Positions 25,886 to 34,490 of a stretch of DNA of 64,000 nt are shown piece after piece. Numbering within the stretch: the stretch's first letter is position 1; each line of letters starts with the position of its first letter. The stretch is from Pseudomonas fluorescens. GTDB lineage: Bacteria > Pseudomonadota > Gammaproteobacteria > Pseudomonadales > Pseudomonadaceae. The stretch is from contig NZ_VCNJ01000029.1 of the NCBI RefSeq assembly GCF_005938625.1, positions 62,001 through 126,000 of the forward strand, in the 5' to 3' direction. The position numbers were made by a program, and so were the translations under genes. The notes under the pieces are model-generated. The model was not told the DNA's origin. It searched no databases and worked only from the letters and a program-made list of their open reading frames with translations.

Positions 25886-28048
25886 ATGAACAGTCCTGTA
25901 TCGCGTCGGGGTTTTCTCAAAGGCAGCGCCGTGTTGGGCGGCGGGTTAGTGGTGGCGTTTGTCGTCCCTGGCGGCCACAAGTTTGCCTATGCAGCAGAGA
26001 ATGAAGGCAAGGTGTTTGCGCCGAACGCATTTTTGCGAATAGCGGCGGACAACAGCGTCACTGTGCTGCTCGGGCATTCGGAAATGGGCCAGGGCATCTG
26101 GACCGGCCTGACCATGTTGATCGCCGAGGAGCTGGACGCTGACTGGTCGAAGATCCGCGTCGAACACTCGCCGGCGTCAGCGGCGGATTACGGCATGCCG
26201 GGGTTTGGCGGCATGCAGATTACCGGCGGCTCGACGTCGACGTGGATGGAGTTTGACCGCTATCGACTGGCAGGCGCGACCGCTCGGCAAATGCTGGTGG
26301 AGGCGGCGGCGAAACGTTTTGAAGTGGCGCCGTCAGCGATTCGCACCGAATCGGGCGTGGTCATCGCAGGCGATAAACGTGCGACGTACGGCGAGCTGGC
26401 GGACGCCGCCGGGCAACTGCCGGTGCCGGATCCGAAGTCGATCACTTTCAAGGAAGCCAAGGACTGGAAAGTCATTGGCAAACCGACCAAACGCCTCGAC
26501 ACGCCGGAGAAAATCACCGGCCGCGCGAAGTTCGGCATGGATGTGCAGTTTGAAGGCCTGATGACCGCGATGGTCGCGCGCCCACCAGTATTCGGCGCCA
26601 GCGTTAAATCCTTCGAAGGGGCTGAAGCGCTGGCGGTGCCGGGCGTGCACAAAGTGCTGCAAGTGCCGACGGGCGTTGCGGTGATCGCTGATCATTACTG
26701 GGCGGCGAAACTGGGTCGCGATGCGCTGAAGATCGATTGGGACCTGGGGCCGAATGCGGACCTGAGTAGCGAAAAACTGCTGGCGAGTTTCCGCAAGCTG
26801 GCCACGACACAAGGCACTTCAGCCAGTCAGGCCGGGGATGCCAAGGGCAGTTTTGGCAAAGCGGCGAAGAAGATCGATGTCGAATACAGCGTGCCGTATC
26901 TGGCCCACGCGCCGATGGAACCGCTCAATTGCACGGTGAAAATCAGCGCCGAGAAATGCGAGATCTGGACCGGTACGCAGTTTCAGACGCTCGATCAAAT
27001 GGTCGCCGGCAAGATCACCGGGCTGAAGCCGGAACAGGTCGAAATCCACACCGAATTCCTGGGCGGTGGTTTCGGGCGCCGCGCCAATCCGACATCAGAC
27101 TTCGTCGCCGAAGCGGTGCAAGTGGCGAAAGCCGCCGCCATGCCGGTGAAAACCGTGTGGTCGCGCGAAGATGACATTCGTGGCGGTTATTACCGTTCGA
27201 TGTTCCTGCATCAAGCCAAGATCGGTCTGGGCGCTGATGGTTTGCCGTCGAGTTGGCAGCACGTGCTGGTCGGGCAGTCGATCATGACCGGCACGCTGAT
27301 GGAGGCGACGATGGTCAAGAACGGCATCGATCCGACCTCGGTCGAAGGCGTTTCCGACAGTCCTTACGTCAAAGGCCTGGCCAATCATCAAGTCGATCTG
27401 CATTCGCCGCAGACCGGCATCAATGTGCTGTGGCTGCGTTCGGTGGGCCATAGCCACACCGGGTTCGTGATGGAATCGCTGATCGATGAAATGGCCACAG
27501 CGGCGGGCAAAGATCCGGTGGAGTACCGACGAACCTTGCTCAAGGATCATCCTCGGCATTTAGGTGTGCTCAATCTGGCGGTGGAAAAAGCTAACTGGAA
27601 AGCCCCGTTGCCGGATGGCCATGCGCTGGGGGTGGCGGTGCACGAGTCGTTCGGCAGTTACGTGGCGCAGGTCGCCGAGGTGTCACAGGACAATCTGAAG
27701 ATTCGCGTGCACCGCGTGGTTTGTGCGGTGGACTGCGGCATCGCCGTGAATCCGCAGAGCATCGCGGCGCAAATGGAGTCGTGCATCACTTTCGGTCTGG
27801 GCATGGCGCTACACAGCAAGCTGACGCTCAAGGACGGCGCGGTGTTGCAGTCCAACTATCACGATTATCAGGTGCTGCGGCTCAACGAGATGCCGGTGGT
27901 GGAAGTGCACATCGTGCCGAGCAGCGACAAACCCGGCGGCATCGGCGAGGCCGGTGTGCCGCCGACCGCGCCAGCCGTGGCCAACGCGGTGTTTGCCCTG
28001 ACCGGGCAGCGCTTGCGCGAGTTGCCGCTGCAACTGTCGGGGGTGTGA
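25886..28048 (+). CDS. iorB: Isoquinoline 1-oxidoreductase-like molybdopterin subunit, Tat exported
   Basis: A 720-aa molybdenum hydroxylase large subunit. It starts with a twin-arginine signal, SRRGFLKGSAVLGGGLVVAF, so the folded enzyme is exported to the periplasm with IorA. Molybdopterin-domain segments seen include LLGHSEMGQGIWTGLTMLI, TEFLGGGFGRRANP and the C-terminal GGIGEAGVPPTAPAVANA, where the Glu is the expected catalytic base. ATG at 25886 is chosen because it begins the Tat signal. No maturation gene of the XdhC type is adjacent. Substrate range unknown. Confidence 0.9.
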   Translation: MNSPVSRRGFLKGSAVLGGGLVVAFVVPGGHKFAYAAENEGKVFAPNAFLRIAADNSVTVLLGHSEMGQGIWTGLTMLIAEELDADWSKIRVEHSPASAADYGMPGFGGMQITGGSTSTWMEFDRYRLAGATARQMLVEAAAKRFEVAPSAIRTESGVVIAGDKRATYGELADAAGQLPVPDPKSITFKEAKDWKVIGKPTKRLDTPEKITGRAKFGMDVQFEGLMTAMVARPPVFGASVKSFEGAEALAVPGVHKVLQVPTGVAVIADHYWAAKLGRDALKIDWDLGPNADLSSEKLLASFRKLATTQGTSASQAGDAKGSFGKAAKKIDVEYSVPYLAHAPMEPLNCTVKISAEKCEIWTGTQFQTLDQMVAGKITGLKPEQVEIHTEFLGGGFGRRANPTSDFVAEAVQVAKAAAMPVKTVWSREDDIRGGYYRSMFLHQAKIGLGADGLPSSWQHVLVGQSIMTGTLMEATMVKNGIDPTSVEGVSDSPYVKGLANHQVDLHSPQTGINVLWLRSVGHSHTGFVMESLIDEMATAAGKDPVEYRRTLLKDHPRHLGVLNLAVEKANWKAPLPDGHALGVAVHESFGSYVAQVAEVSQDNLKIRVHRVVCAVDCGIAVNPQSIAAQMESCITFGLGMALHSKLTLKDGAVLQSNYHDYQVLRLNEMPVVEVHIVPSSDKPGGIGEAGVPPTAPAVANAVFALTGQRLRELPLQLSGV

Positions 28049-28049
28049 G

Positions 28050-28628
28050 ATGAAACGACATCTAGTGTTGGGCACGGTGATTTTGCTGGGGCTGGGTGGT
28101 TATGCCTCGGACTTGTTTGCCGATGATCAAGAGGCGTTGAAGGCCTTCGGCACGGTGCAGAAAGTCTTTCAGAGTCCGCGTTGCCAGAATTGCCACATTC
28201 CCGGTGATTCGCCATTGCAGTTTGACGCCGGCATCCCCCACGCCATGAATGTGGTGCGCGGCATGGACGGCAAGGGTGCCGCCGGTTTGCCCTGTGCAAC
28301 CTGCCATGCGGAAAACAATCCGCCGGCCAGTTATGGCCCGCATGCGCCACCGGGTGCGCCGCACTGGAGCCTGCCACCGGCGGCGCACAAAATGGCCTGG
28401 ATCGGCCTGCCACCGGACAAACTCTGCGCGATGATCAAAGACCGTTCGAGCAACGGTGATCGCGACTTTGCCGCGCTGCTCAAACATGTCAGCGAGGACA
28501 AACTGGTGCTCTGGGGCTGGAACCCCGGGGCAGGGCGCGCACCGGTGCCGGTGCCGCACGATATTTTTGTCACGCAATTCAAACTCTGGGCCGATGCCGG
28601 CGGGCCGTGTCCGGTGGCGGGTATCTGA
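28050..28628 (+). CDS. Periplasmic c-type cytochrome with two CxxCH sites
   Basis: A 192-aa protein with a cleavable-type signal peptide (MKRHLVLGTVILLGLGGYA) and two heme attachment motifs, CQNCH at residues 45-49 and CATCH at 82-86. It begins 1 bp after the iorB stop, so it belongs to the same operon and is the natural electron acceptor for the exported molybdenum enzyme, feeding the respiratory chain. Extra cysteines near the C terminus (CAM, CPV) are not in heme motifs. Single-domain diheme proteins of this shape commonly accompany IorAB-type aldehyde oxidases. Confidence 0.82.
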   Translation: MKRHLVLGTVILLGLGGYASDLFADDQEALKAFGTVQKVFQSPRCQNCHIPGDSPLQFDAGIPHAMNVVRGMDGKGAAGLPCATCHAENNPPASYGPHAPPGAPHWSLPPAAHKMAWIGLPPDKLCAMIKDRSSNGDRDFAALLKHVSEDKLVLWGWNPGAGRAPVPVPHDIFVTQFKLWADAGGPCPVAGI

Positions 28629-28690
28629 CGGGGTGAAGCCTCGCTGATTTGCGCTACGCTCAAGTGCATTGATGACAACGGAGTGTGCGA

Positions 28691-29656
28691 ATGCTGGTTC
28701 CAGGAAAACCCGCTAATGAAGCTGCGCGGATTCAGGTGTTGCACGGCCTCGATCTTCTTGATTCGGCGCCCGAGGAGCGTTTCGACCGCCTCACGCGGTT
28801 GGCCAAGCGCCTGTTCAATGTGCCGATTGCGCTGGTGACGCTGGTCGATAAGGATCGCCAGTGGTTCAAGTCCTGTGTGGGGCTCGATGCCACGGAAACG
28901 TCGAGGGATGTGTCATTTTGCGGCCACGCGATCCTTCAGAACGACCTGTTGCTGGTGCCCGATGCCCGTGAGGATGTGCGTTTTCACGACAATCCGCTGG
29001 TCACTGGCGCGCCGAATATTCGCTTCTATGCCGGTTATCCGCTGACCGTGCCCAACGGCAATAAAATGGGCACGCTGTGCCTGATCGACACCAAGCCCCG
29101 TGACCTCGACGAAGAAGAGCGCGCGCTGTTGCGTGATCTGGCAGAGATGGCCGAGCAAGAGCTGACCGCCGTGCAGATGGCGAGCATGGACGAGTTGACG
29201 TTGCTGTCCAACCGTCGCGGCTTCAAGCAACTGGCGCAGCATGCGCTGGACGCCTGTGCACGGCTGGAGCGGCCAGCGACGTTGTTGTTTTTTGATCTCA
29301 ATGACTTCAAGCAGATCAATGATCTTTATGGCCATGCCGAGGGTGACAGTGCGCTGAAGACCTTTGCCGATGTGCTGCGCATTGCCTTTCGCGAGAGTGA
29401 TGTGGTCGGACGCTTGGGCGGGGATGAGTTTGTCGCGTTGCTGACGGGGTCGAGCCACATCGAAACCACGGCGATCATGGCGCGGCTCAAGGAAATTCTC
29501 GAGGAGCGTAATGCCACGTTGCACCGCGGGTATGCGATTCGCTTCAGCGTGGGCCAGATCGAATACGACGCCAAACGCCATGAAACCGTGGATCGCTTGC
29601 TGGCGGACGCCGATGGGGCGATGTATGCGCACAAGCAGTCCCTGAAGCGTTGTTAG
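28691..29656 (+). CDS. GAF-GGDEF diguanylate cyclase
   Basis: A 321-aa soluble protein that should make cyclic di-GMP. The N-terminal GAF domain (about residues 20-150) includes the group-specific DRQWFKSCVGLDATETSRDVSFCGHAI; the GGDEF domain follows from about 160. The active-site loop GRLGGDEFVALL is intact, and RESD five residues ahead gives an RxxD inhibitory site, so product feedback is expected. ATG at 28691, with GGAG 7 bases before it, is preferred to the GTG two codons earlier. No membrane segment is seen. The GAF ligand is unknown. Confidence 0.9.
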   Translation: MLVPGKPANEAARIQVLHGLDLLDSAPEERFDRLTRLAKRLFNVPIALVTLVDKDRQWFKSCVGLDATETSRDVSFCGHAILQNDLLLVPDAREDVRFHDNPLVTGAPNIRFYAGYPLTVPNGNKMGTLCLIDTKPRDLDEEERALLRDLAEMAEQELTAVQMASMDELTLLSNRRGFKQLAQHALDACARLERPATLLFFDLNDFKQINDLYGHAEGDSALKTFADVLRIAFRESDVVGRLGGDEFVALLTGSSHIETTAIMARLKEILEERNATLHRGYAIRFSVGQIEYDAKRHETVDRLLADADGAMYAHKQSLKRC

Positions 29657-29675
29657 TGAATGCACCGCAGATCCC

Positions 29676-29766
29676 CTGTAGGAGTGAGCCTGCTCGCGAA
29701 GGCGTCCGGTCAGGCAACATCTCTGTTGATATGCCGGCCTCTTCGCGAGCAGGCTCACTCCTACAG
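29676..29766. repeat. REPIN, first of a tandem pair
   Basis: Inverted REPs CTGTAGGAGTGAGCCTGCTC and the mirror GCAGGCTCACTCCTACAG around a centre containing GTCCGGTCAGGCAACATCTC. The centre recurs nearly unchanged in the next REPIN. Confidence 0.88.
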
Positions 29767-29808
29767 TGGTGTCGGGTGTTCTCAAAATCCCGGTTCACCA
29801 CAAATCCA

Positions 29809-29899
29809 TGTGGGAGCGAGCTTGCTCGCGAAGGCGTCCGGTCAGGCAACATCTCTGTTGAAGGTGCCGGCCTCTTCGTGAGCAAGCTCACTCCCACAG
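29809..29899. repeat. REPIN, second of a tandem pair
   Basis: Inverted REPs with a centre almost identical to that of the preceding REPIN, while the outer arms differ (TGTGGGAGCGAGCTTGCTCG). The pair looks like a local duplication followed by arm divergence or conversion. Confidence 0.88.
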
Positions 29900-29918
29900 G
29901 AGGCGGGGTTGCAGGCAT

Positions 29919-29949
29919 AAAAAAACCCGCCTGAACAGGCGGGTTTTTT
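29919..29949 (-). terminator. Bidirectional intrinsic terminator between the cyclase and fabI
   Basis: AAAACCCGCCT-GAAC-AGGCGGGTTTT: 12-bp stem, tetraloop and runs of A and T on both sides. It ends fabI transcription and can also end transcription of the cyclase gene. Confidence 0.9.
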
Positions 29950-29965
29950 ATCGGCTAAGCGAAGA

Positions 29966-30760
29966 TCACTCTTCGATGTTGCCCATGGCGGTGGTGTTGA
30001 AGCCGCCGTCGACGTACATGATTTCGCCGCTGATGCCCGACGCCAGGTCGGAGCACAGGAAGGCGCCGGCGTTGCCGACTTCGTCGATGGTGACGTTGCG
30101 ACGCAGCGGGGTTTGCGCTTCGTTGGCGGCCAGCATCTTGCGGAAGTTCTTGATGCCCGACGCTGCCAGAGTACGGATCGGGCCAGCCGATACGCAGTTG
30201 ACGCGGGTGCCGTCCGGGCCCAGGGAGCCGGCCAGGTAACGCACGCCAGCTTCCAGCGAAGCCTTGGCCATGCCCATCACGTTGTAGTTCGGCATGGTGC
30301 GCTCGGCGCCCAGGTACGACAGGGTCAGCAAGCTGCCGTTGCGGCCTTTCATCATTTCGCGGCCGGCTTTGGCCAGGGCCACGAAGCTGTAGGCGCTGAT
30401 GTCGTGAGCGATGCGGAAACCGTCACGGGTGGTGGCTTCGGTGAAGTCGCCGTCCAGTTGGTCGCCCGGGGCGAAACCAACGGAGTGGACGATGCAGTCC
30501 AGGCCGTCCCACTTCTTGCTCAGTGCTTCGAAGACCTTGGCGATTTCTTCATCGCTGGCCACGTCGCACGGGAAGCACAGCTCAGGGCTCGAACCCCAGC
30601 CTTGGGCGAATTCTTCAACACGACCTTTCAGTTTGTCGTTCTGATAAGTGAAGGCAAGCTCAGCGCCCTCGCGATGCATGGCGGCAGCGATGCCGGATGC
30701 GATGGACAGCTTGCTGGCGACACCGACGATCAGTACGCGCTTACCGGCGAGAAAACCCAT
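29966..30760 (-). CDS. fabI: Enoyl-[acyl-carrier-protein] reductase (NADH) FabI
   Basis: The enzyme that reduces trans-2-enoyl-ACP in the last step of each fatty-acid elongation cycle, and the triclosan target. The 264-aa sequence has the cofactor loop IVGVASKLSIASGIA and the catalytic Tyr149, Tyr159 and Lys166 (SYLGAERTMPNYNVMGMAK), three positions later than in E. coli. AGAGGAG precedes the ATG at 30760. It begins only 20 bp after nppD on the same strand, so it may be read from the transporter operon as well as from its own promoter. Confidence 0.96.
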   Translation of the reverse strand: MGFLAGKRVLIVGVASKLSIASGIAAAMHREGAELAFTYQNDKLKGRVEEFAQGWGSSPELCFPCDVASDEEIAKVFEALSKKWDGLDCIVHSVGFAPGDQLDGDFTEATTRDGFRIAHDISAYSFVALAKAGREMMKGRNGSLLTLSYLGAERTMPNYNVMGMAKASLEAGVRYLAGSLGPDGTRVNCVSAGPIRTLAASGIKNFRKMLAANEAQTPLRRNVTIDEVGNAGAFLCSDLASGISGEIMYVDGGFNTTAMGNIEE

Positions 30761-30779
30761 GTGTTGCTCCTCTTTCAGG

Positions 30780-32390
30780 TTATTGCGCAGTGGCTGGTGC
30801 CAAAAAAGCGGCTTCCAGCAACTGCTGTGTATACGGATGTTGGGGGGCGGCAAAAATACTTTGCGCGTCTCCCTGTTCGACCACTTGGCCATGCTTGACC
30901 ACCATCAACTGGTGGCTCAGCGCTTTGACGACAGCCAGGTCATGGCTGATAAACAAATACGTCAGGTTGTACTTGGCTTGCAGTGAACGCAACAGCTCCA
31001 CCACTTGCCGCTGCACCGTTCGGTCGAGCGCCGACGTCGGCTCGTCCAGCAGGATCAGCGCCGGTTTCAGCACCAAGGCCCGGGCAATGGCAATTCGTTG
31101 CCGTTGCCCACCGGAAAATTCGTGGGGGTAGCGGTGCCGGGTTTCCGGATCCAGACCTACCTCCTTCAATGCCGCAATAATCGCCGCTTCCTGTTCCTCG
31201 GCGGTGCCCATCTTGTGAATCCGCAGGCCTTCGCCAACGATGTCACTGACACACATGCGCGGGCTCAGGCTGCCAAACGGGTCCTGAAACACCACCTGCA
31301 TCTCCCGCCGCAACGGGCGAACCTCGTTCTGCGTCAGGCAGTCTAGCTGCTTGCCTTCAAAGCGGATCGCGCCTTTGCTGCCGATCAGGCGCAAAATCGC
31401 CAGACCCAGCGTGGATTTGCCGGAACCGCTTTCCCCGACAATCCCCAGAGTCTGACCCTGAGGCAGGCTGAAATTGATGCCGTCCACTGCCTTGACGTGA
31501 TCCACCGTGCGCTTGAGCAGGCCTTTCTTGATCGGGAACCAGACTTTCAGGTCCTCGACCTCAAGCAGCGGCGCGCCGATTTTATTGCTTGCCGGGCCTC
31601 CGCTGGGCTCCGCGCCGAGCAATTCCCGAGTGTACGGATGCTGCGGCGAACGGAACAGCTCTTCGCACGATGCCTGTTCGACGATGCAACCGCGCTGCAT
31701 GACACATACGCGATGCGCAATTCTTCGCACCAGGTTCAAATCGTGACTGATCAGTAACAGCGACATGCCCAATCTGGCCTGCAATTCCTTGAGCAAATCG
31801 AGAATTTTCAGCTGAACGGTCACGTCCAGCGCCGTGGTCGGTTCGTCGGCAATCAACAATTCCGGCTCGTTGGCCAAGGCCATGGCGATCATCACGCGCT
31901 GGCGCTGACCACCGGACAATTCGTGGGGCAGGGCCTTTAGGCGCTTGTGCGGCTCGGGGATGCCGACCATCTCCAACAGCTCCAGCGTGCGCTTGGTCGC
32001 GACTTTACCGGTCAGGCCCTTGTGGATGCCGAGGACTTCGTTGATCTGCTTCTCGATCGAGTGCAGCGGGTTCAGCGAGGTCATCGGCTCTTGAAAGATC
32101 ATCGCGATGCGGTTGCCGCGAATGTGGCGGATGGTTTTTTCGCTCAGGCCCAGCAGGTTTTGCCCGGCGTAGTTGATGCTGCCGGCCGGATGGCGGGCCA
32201 TCGGGTAGGGCAGCAAACGCAAGATCGAATGCGCAGTCACCGATTTGCCCGAGCCGGATTCGCCCACCAGCGCGAGGGTTTCGCCACGCTTGATGTCGAA
32301 ACTCACGCCTTCAACGACCCGGTGCACGCGCTCGCCGAAACCGAATTCGACGGCGAGGTCGCGCACTTCGATCAGATTGTCCTGATTCAT
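30780..32390 (-). CDS. nppD: Peptide ABC transporter ATPase, two nucleotide-binding domains (NppD/YejF)
   Basis: A 536-aa fused double ATPase. Both halves carry Walker A (GESGSGKS), the signature LSGGQRQR or FSGGQRQR, and a D-loop region, with the oligopeptide-type C-terminal stretches HPYTRELLGA and HPYTQQLLEA that follow Dpp/Opp ATPases. It energises the importer made of NppB, NppC and the two binding proteins encoded upstream. In P. aeruginosa the corresponding operon takes up peptidyl-nucleoside antibiotics; in enterics YejABEF takes up microcin C and other peptides. The start ATG is at 32390, 1 base from the nppC stop. Confidence 0.92.
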   Translation of the reverse strand: MNQDNLIEVRDLAVEFGFGERVHRVVEGVSFDIKRGETLALVGESGSGKSVTAHSILRLLPYPMARHPAGSINYAGQNLLGLSEKTIRHIRGNRIAMIFQEPMTSLNPLHSIEKQINEVLGIHKGLTGKVATKRTLELLEMVGIPEPHKRLKALPHELSGGQRQRVMIAMALANEPELLIADEPTTALDVTVQLKILDLLKELQARLGMSLLLISHDLNLVRRIAHRVCVMQRGCIVEQASCEELFRSPQHPYTRELLGAEPSGGPASNKIGAPLLEVEDLKVWFPIKKGLLKRTVDHVKAVDGINFSLPQGQTLGIVGESGSGKSTLGLAILRLIGSKGAIRFEGKQLDCLTQNEVRPLRREMQVVFQDPFGSLSPRMCVSDIVGEGLRIHKMGTAEEQEAAIIAALKEVGLDPETRHRYPHEFSGGQRQRIAIARALVLKPALILLDEPTSALDRTVQRQVVELLRSLQAKYNLTYLFISHDLAVVKALSHQLMVVKHGQVVEQGDAQSIFAAPQHPYTQQLLEAAFLAPATAQ

Positions 32391-32391
32391 T

Positions 32392-33411
32392 TCACTTCCT
32401 CGGGTCGAAGGCATCGCGAGCGGACTCGCCGATAAACACCAGCAAACTCAACATCAATGCCAGCACGGCGAAGGCACTCATGCCCAGCCACGGCGCTTGC
32501 AGGTTGGATTTGCCCTGGGCGACCAGTTCACCCAGCGACGGACTGCCGGCCGGCAAACCGAAACCGAGAAAGTCCAATGCGGTCAGGGTGCCGATGGCGC
32601 CGGTAAGGATGAATGGCATGAAGGTCATGGTCGAGACCATCGCGTTGGGCAGGATATGGCGGAACATGATCGCGCCGTTCTGCATACCCAGCGCCCGCGC
32701 TGCGCGTACGTATTCAAGGTTGCGGCCACGGAGGAACTCGGCGCGCACCACGTCGACCAGGCTCATCCACGAAAACAGCAGCATGATCCCCAGCAGCCAC
32801 CAGAAATTCGGCTGGACGAAACTGGCGAGAATGATCAGCAAATACAGCACCGGCAGCCCCGACCAGATCTCCAGGAAACGCTGCCCGGCCAGATCGACCC
32901 AACCGCCATAGAAACCCTGCAACGCCCCGGCAATTACGCCGATGATCGAACTCAATACAGTCAGTGTCAGCGCGAACAGCACGGAAATGCGGAAGCCGTA
33001 AATCACCCGCGCCAGCACATCGCGACCCTGATCGTCAGTGCCCAGCAGATTGTCCGCCGAGGGCGGCGCCGGCGCCGGGACTTTCAGGTCGTAGTTGATG
33101 CTCTGGTAGCTGTAGGGAATCGGCGCCCACAACACCCACGCGTCCTTGGCCTTGAGCAGTTCGCGGATGTACGGGCTCTTGTAGTTGGCTTCCAGCGGGA
33201 ACTCGCCGCCGAAGGTGGTTTCCGGGTAACGCTTGATCGCAGGGAAGTACCAGTTGTTGTCGTAATGCACCACCAGCGGCTTGTCGTTGGCGATCAGCTC
33301 GGCGCCGAGGCTGGCGCCGAACAGAATCAGAAACAGCCACAGCGACCACCAGCCACGCTTGTTGGCCTTGAACAGTTCGAAGCGGCGGCGGTTGAGAGGG
33401 GATAGGTTCAT
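32392..33411 (-). CDS. nppC: Peptide ABC transporter permease (NppC/YejE)
   Basis: A 339-aa inner-membrane permease. It has an N-terminal membrane segment (WWSLWLFLILFGASLGAEL), a long periplasmic loop, then the OppC-like core with the coupling loop EFLRGRNLEYVRAARALG that docks on the ATPase. It starts 1 bp after the nppB stop and belongs to the five-gene importer operon. Confidence 0.92.
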   Translation of the reverse strand: MNLSPLNRRRFELFKANKRGWWSLWLFLILFGASLGAELIANDKPLVVHYDNNWYFPAIKRYPETTFGGEFPLEANYKSPYIRELLKAKDAWVLWAPIPYSYQSINYDLKVPAPAPPSADNLLGTDDQGRDVLARVIYGFRISVLFALTLTVLSSIIGVIAGALQGFYGGWVDLAGQRFLEIWSGLPVLYLLIILASFVQPNFWWLLGIMLLFSWMSLVDVVRAEFLRGRNLEYVRAARALGMQNGAIMFRHILPNAMVSTMTFMPFILTGAIGTLTALDFLGFGLPAGSPSLGELVAQGKSNLQAPWLGMSAFAVLALMLSLLVFIGESARDAFDPRK

Positions 33412-33412
33412 C

Positions 33413-34486
33413 TCAATGCTCCCGGCTTTCGAAGTCGATGCGTGGATCGACCAGGGTGTAGGTGAGGTCGCCGATCAGTTTCACCACCAGCCCCAGCAGG
33501 GTGAAGATGAACAGGGTGCCGAACACCACCGGGTAATCGCGGTTGATCGCCGCTTCGAAACTCATCAGGCCGAGACCGTCGAGAGAGAAAATCACTTCCA
33601 CCAGCAAGGATCCTGTGAAGAAGATGCCGATGAACGCCGACGGGAATCCGGCAATCACCAAGAGCATGGCGTTGCGGAACACATGGCCGTAGAGCACACG
33701 ATTACGCGTCAGGCCTTTGGCCTTGGCGGTGACCACGTACTGCTTGTTGATCTCATCGAGGAAGCTGTTTTTGGTCAGCAGGGTCATGGTCGCGAAGTTA
33801 CCGATCACCAGTGCGGTCACCGGCAGCGCCAGGTGCCAGAAGTAATCGAGAATCTTGCCGCCGAAACTCAGCTCATCGAAGTTGTTCGAGGTCAGCCCGC
33901 GCAACGGGAACCAGTCGAGATAACTGCCGCCGGCGAACACCACGATCAGCAGGATCGCGAAGAGGAACGCCGGGATCGCGTAGCCGACGATGATCGCCGA
34001 ACTGGTCCACACGTCGAAGTGGCTGCCGTGTCGCGTGGCCTTGGCGATCCCCAGCGGGATCGACACCAGGTACATGATCAGCGTGCTCCACAGCCCCAGC
34101 GAGATCGACACCGGCATCTTTTCCTTGATCAGGTCGATGACCTTGGCGTCGCGGAAAAAGCTGTCGCCGAAATCCAGCTGCGCGTAGTTCTTGACCATGA
34201 TCCACAGACGTTCCGGGGCCGATTTGTCGAACCCGTACATGTGCTCGATTTCCTTGATCAGCGCCGGGTCCAGACCTTGCGCGCCGCGATAGGACGAGCC
34301 GGCCACGGACACCTCGGCACCGCCGCCGGCAATCCGGCTGGTGGCGCCTTCGAAGCCTTCGAGCTTGGCGATCATCTGTTCCACCGGGCCACCGGGCGCG
34401 GCCTGGATGATCACGAAGTTGATCAGCAGGATGCCGAACAGGGTCGGGATGATCAGCAGCAGTCGCCGAAAAATATACGCCAGCAT
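33413..34486 (-). CDS. nppB: Peptide ABC transporter permease (NppB/YejB)
   Basis: A 357-aa permease of the DppB/OppB class. The first helix is FRRLLLIIPTLFGILLINFV and the EAA coupling loop is near EINKQYVVTAKAKGLTRNRVL. It has the ~100-residue periplasmic insert after the first helix that is characteristic of YejB proteins. It lies 4 bp after nppA2 and forms the membrane channel with NppC. Confidence 0.92.
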   Translation of the reverse strand: MLAYIFRRLLLIIPTLFGILLINFVIIQAAPGGPVEQMIAKLEGFEGATSRIAGGGAEVSVAGSSYRGAQGLDPALIKEIEHMYGFDKSAPERLWIMVKNYAQLDFGDSFFRDAKVIDLIKEKMPVSISLGLWSTLIMYLVSIPLGIAKATRHGSHFDVWTSSAIIVGYAIPAFLFAILLIVVFAGGSYLDWFPLRGLTSNNFDELSFGGKILDYFWHLALPVTALVIGNFATMTLLTKNSFLDEINKQYVVTAKAKGLTRNRVLYGHVFRNAMLLVIAGFPSAFIGIFFTGSLLVEVIFSLDGLGLMSFEAAINRDYPVVFGTLFIFTLLGLVVKLIGDLTYTLVDPRIDFESREH

Positions 34487-34490
34487 CTGA

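Noticed and set aside
29676..29899. CRISPR-like spaced repeats
   Set aside because: Repeats are inverted pairs of REP type with unequal spacing and no cas genes; they are REPINs.
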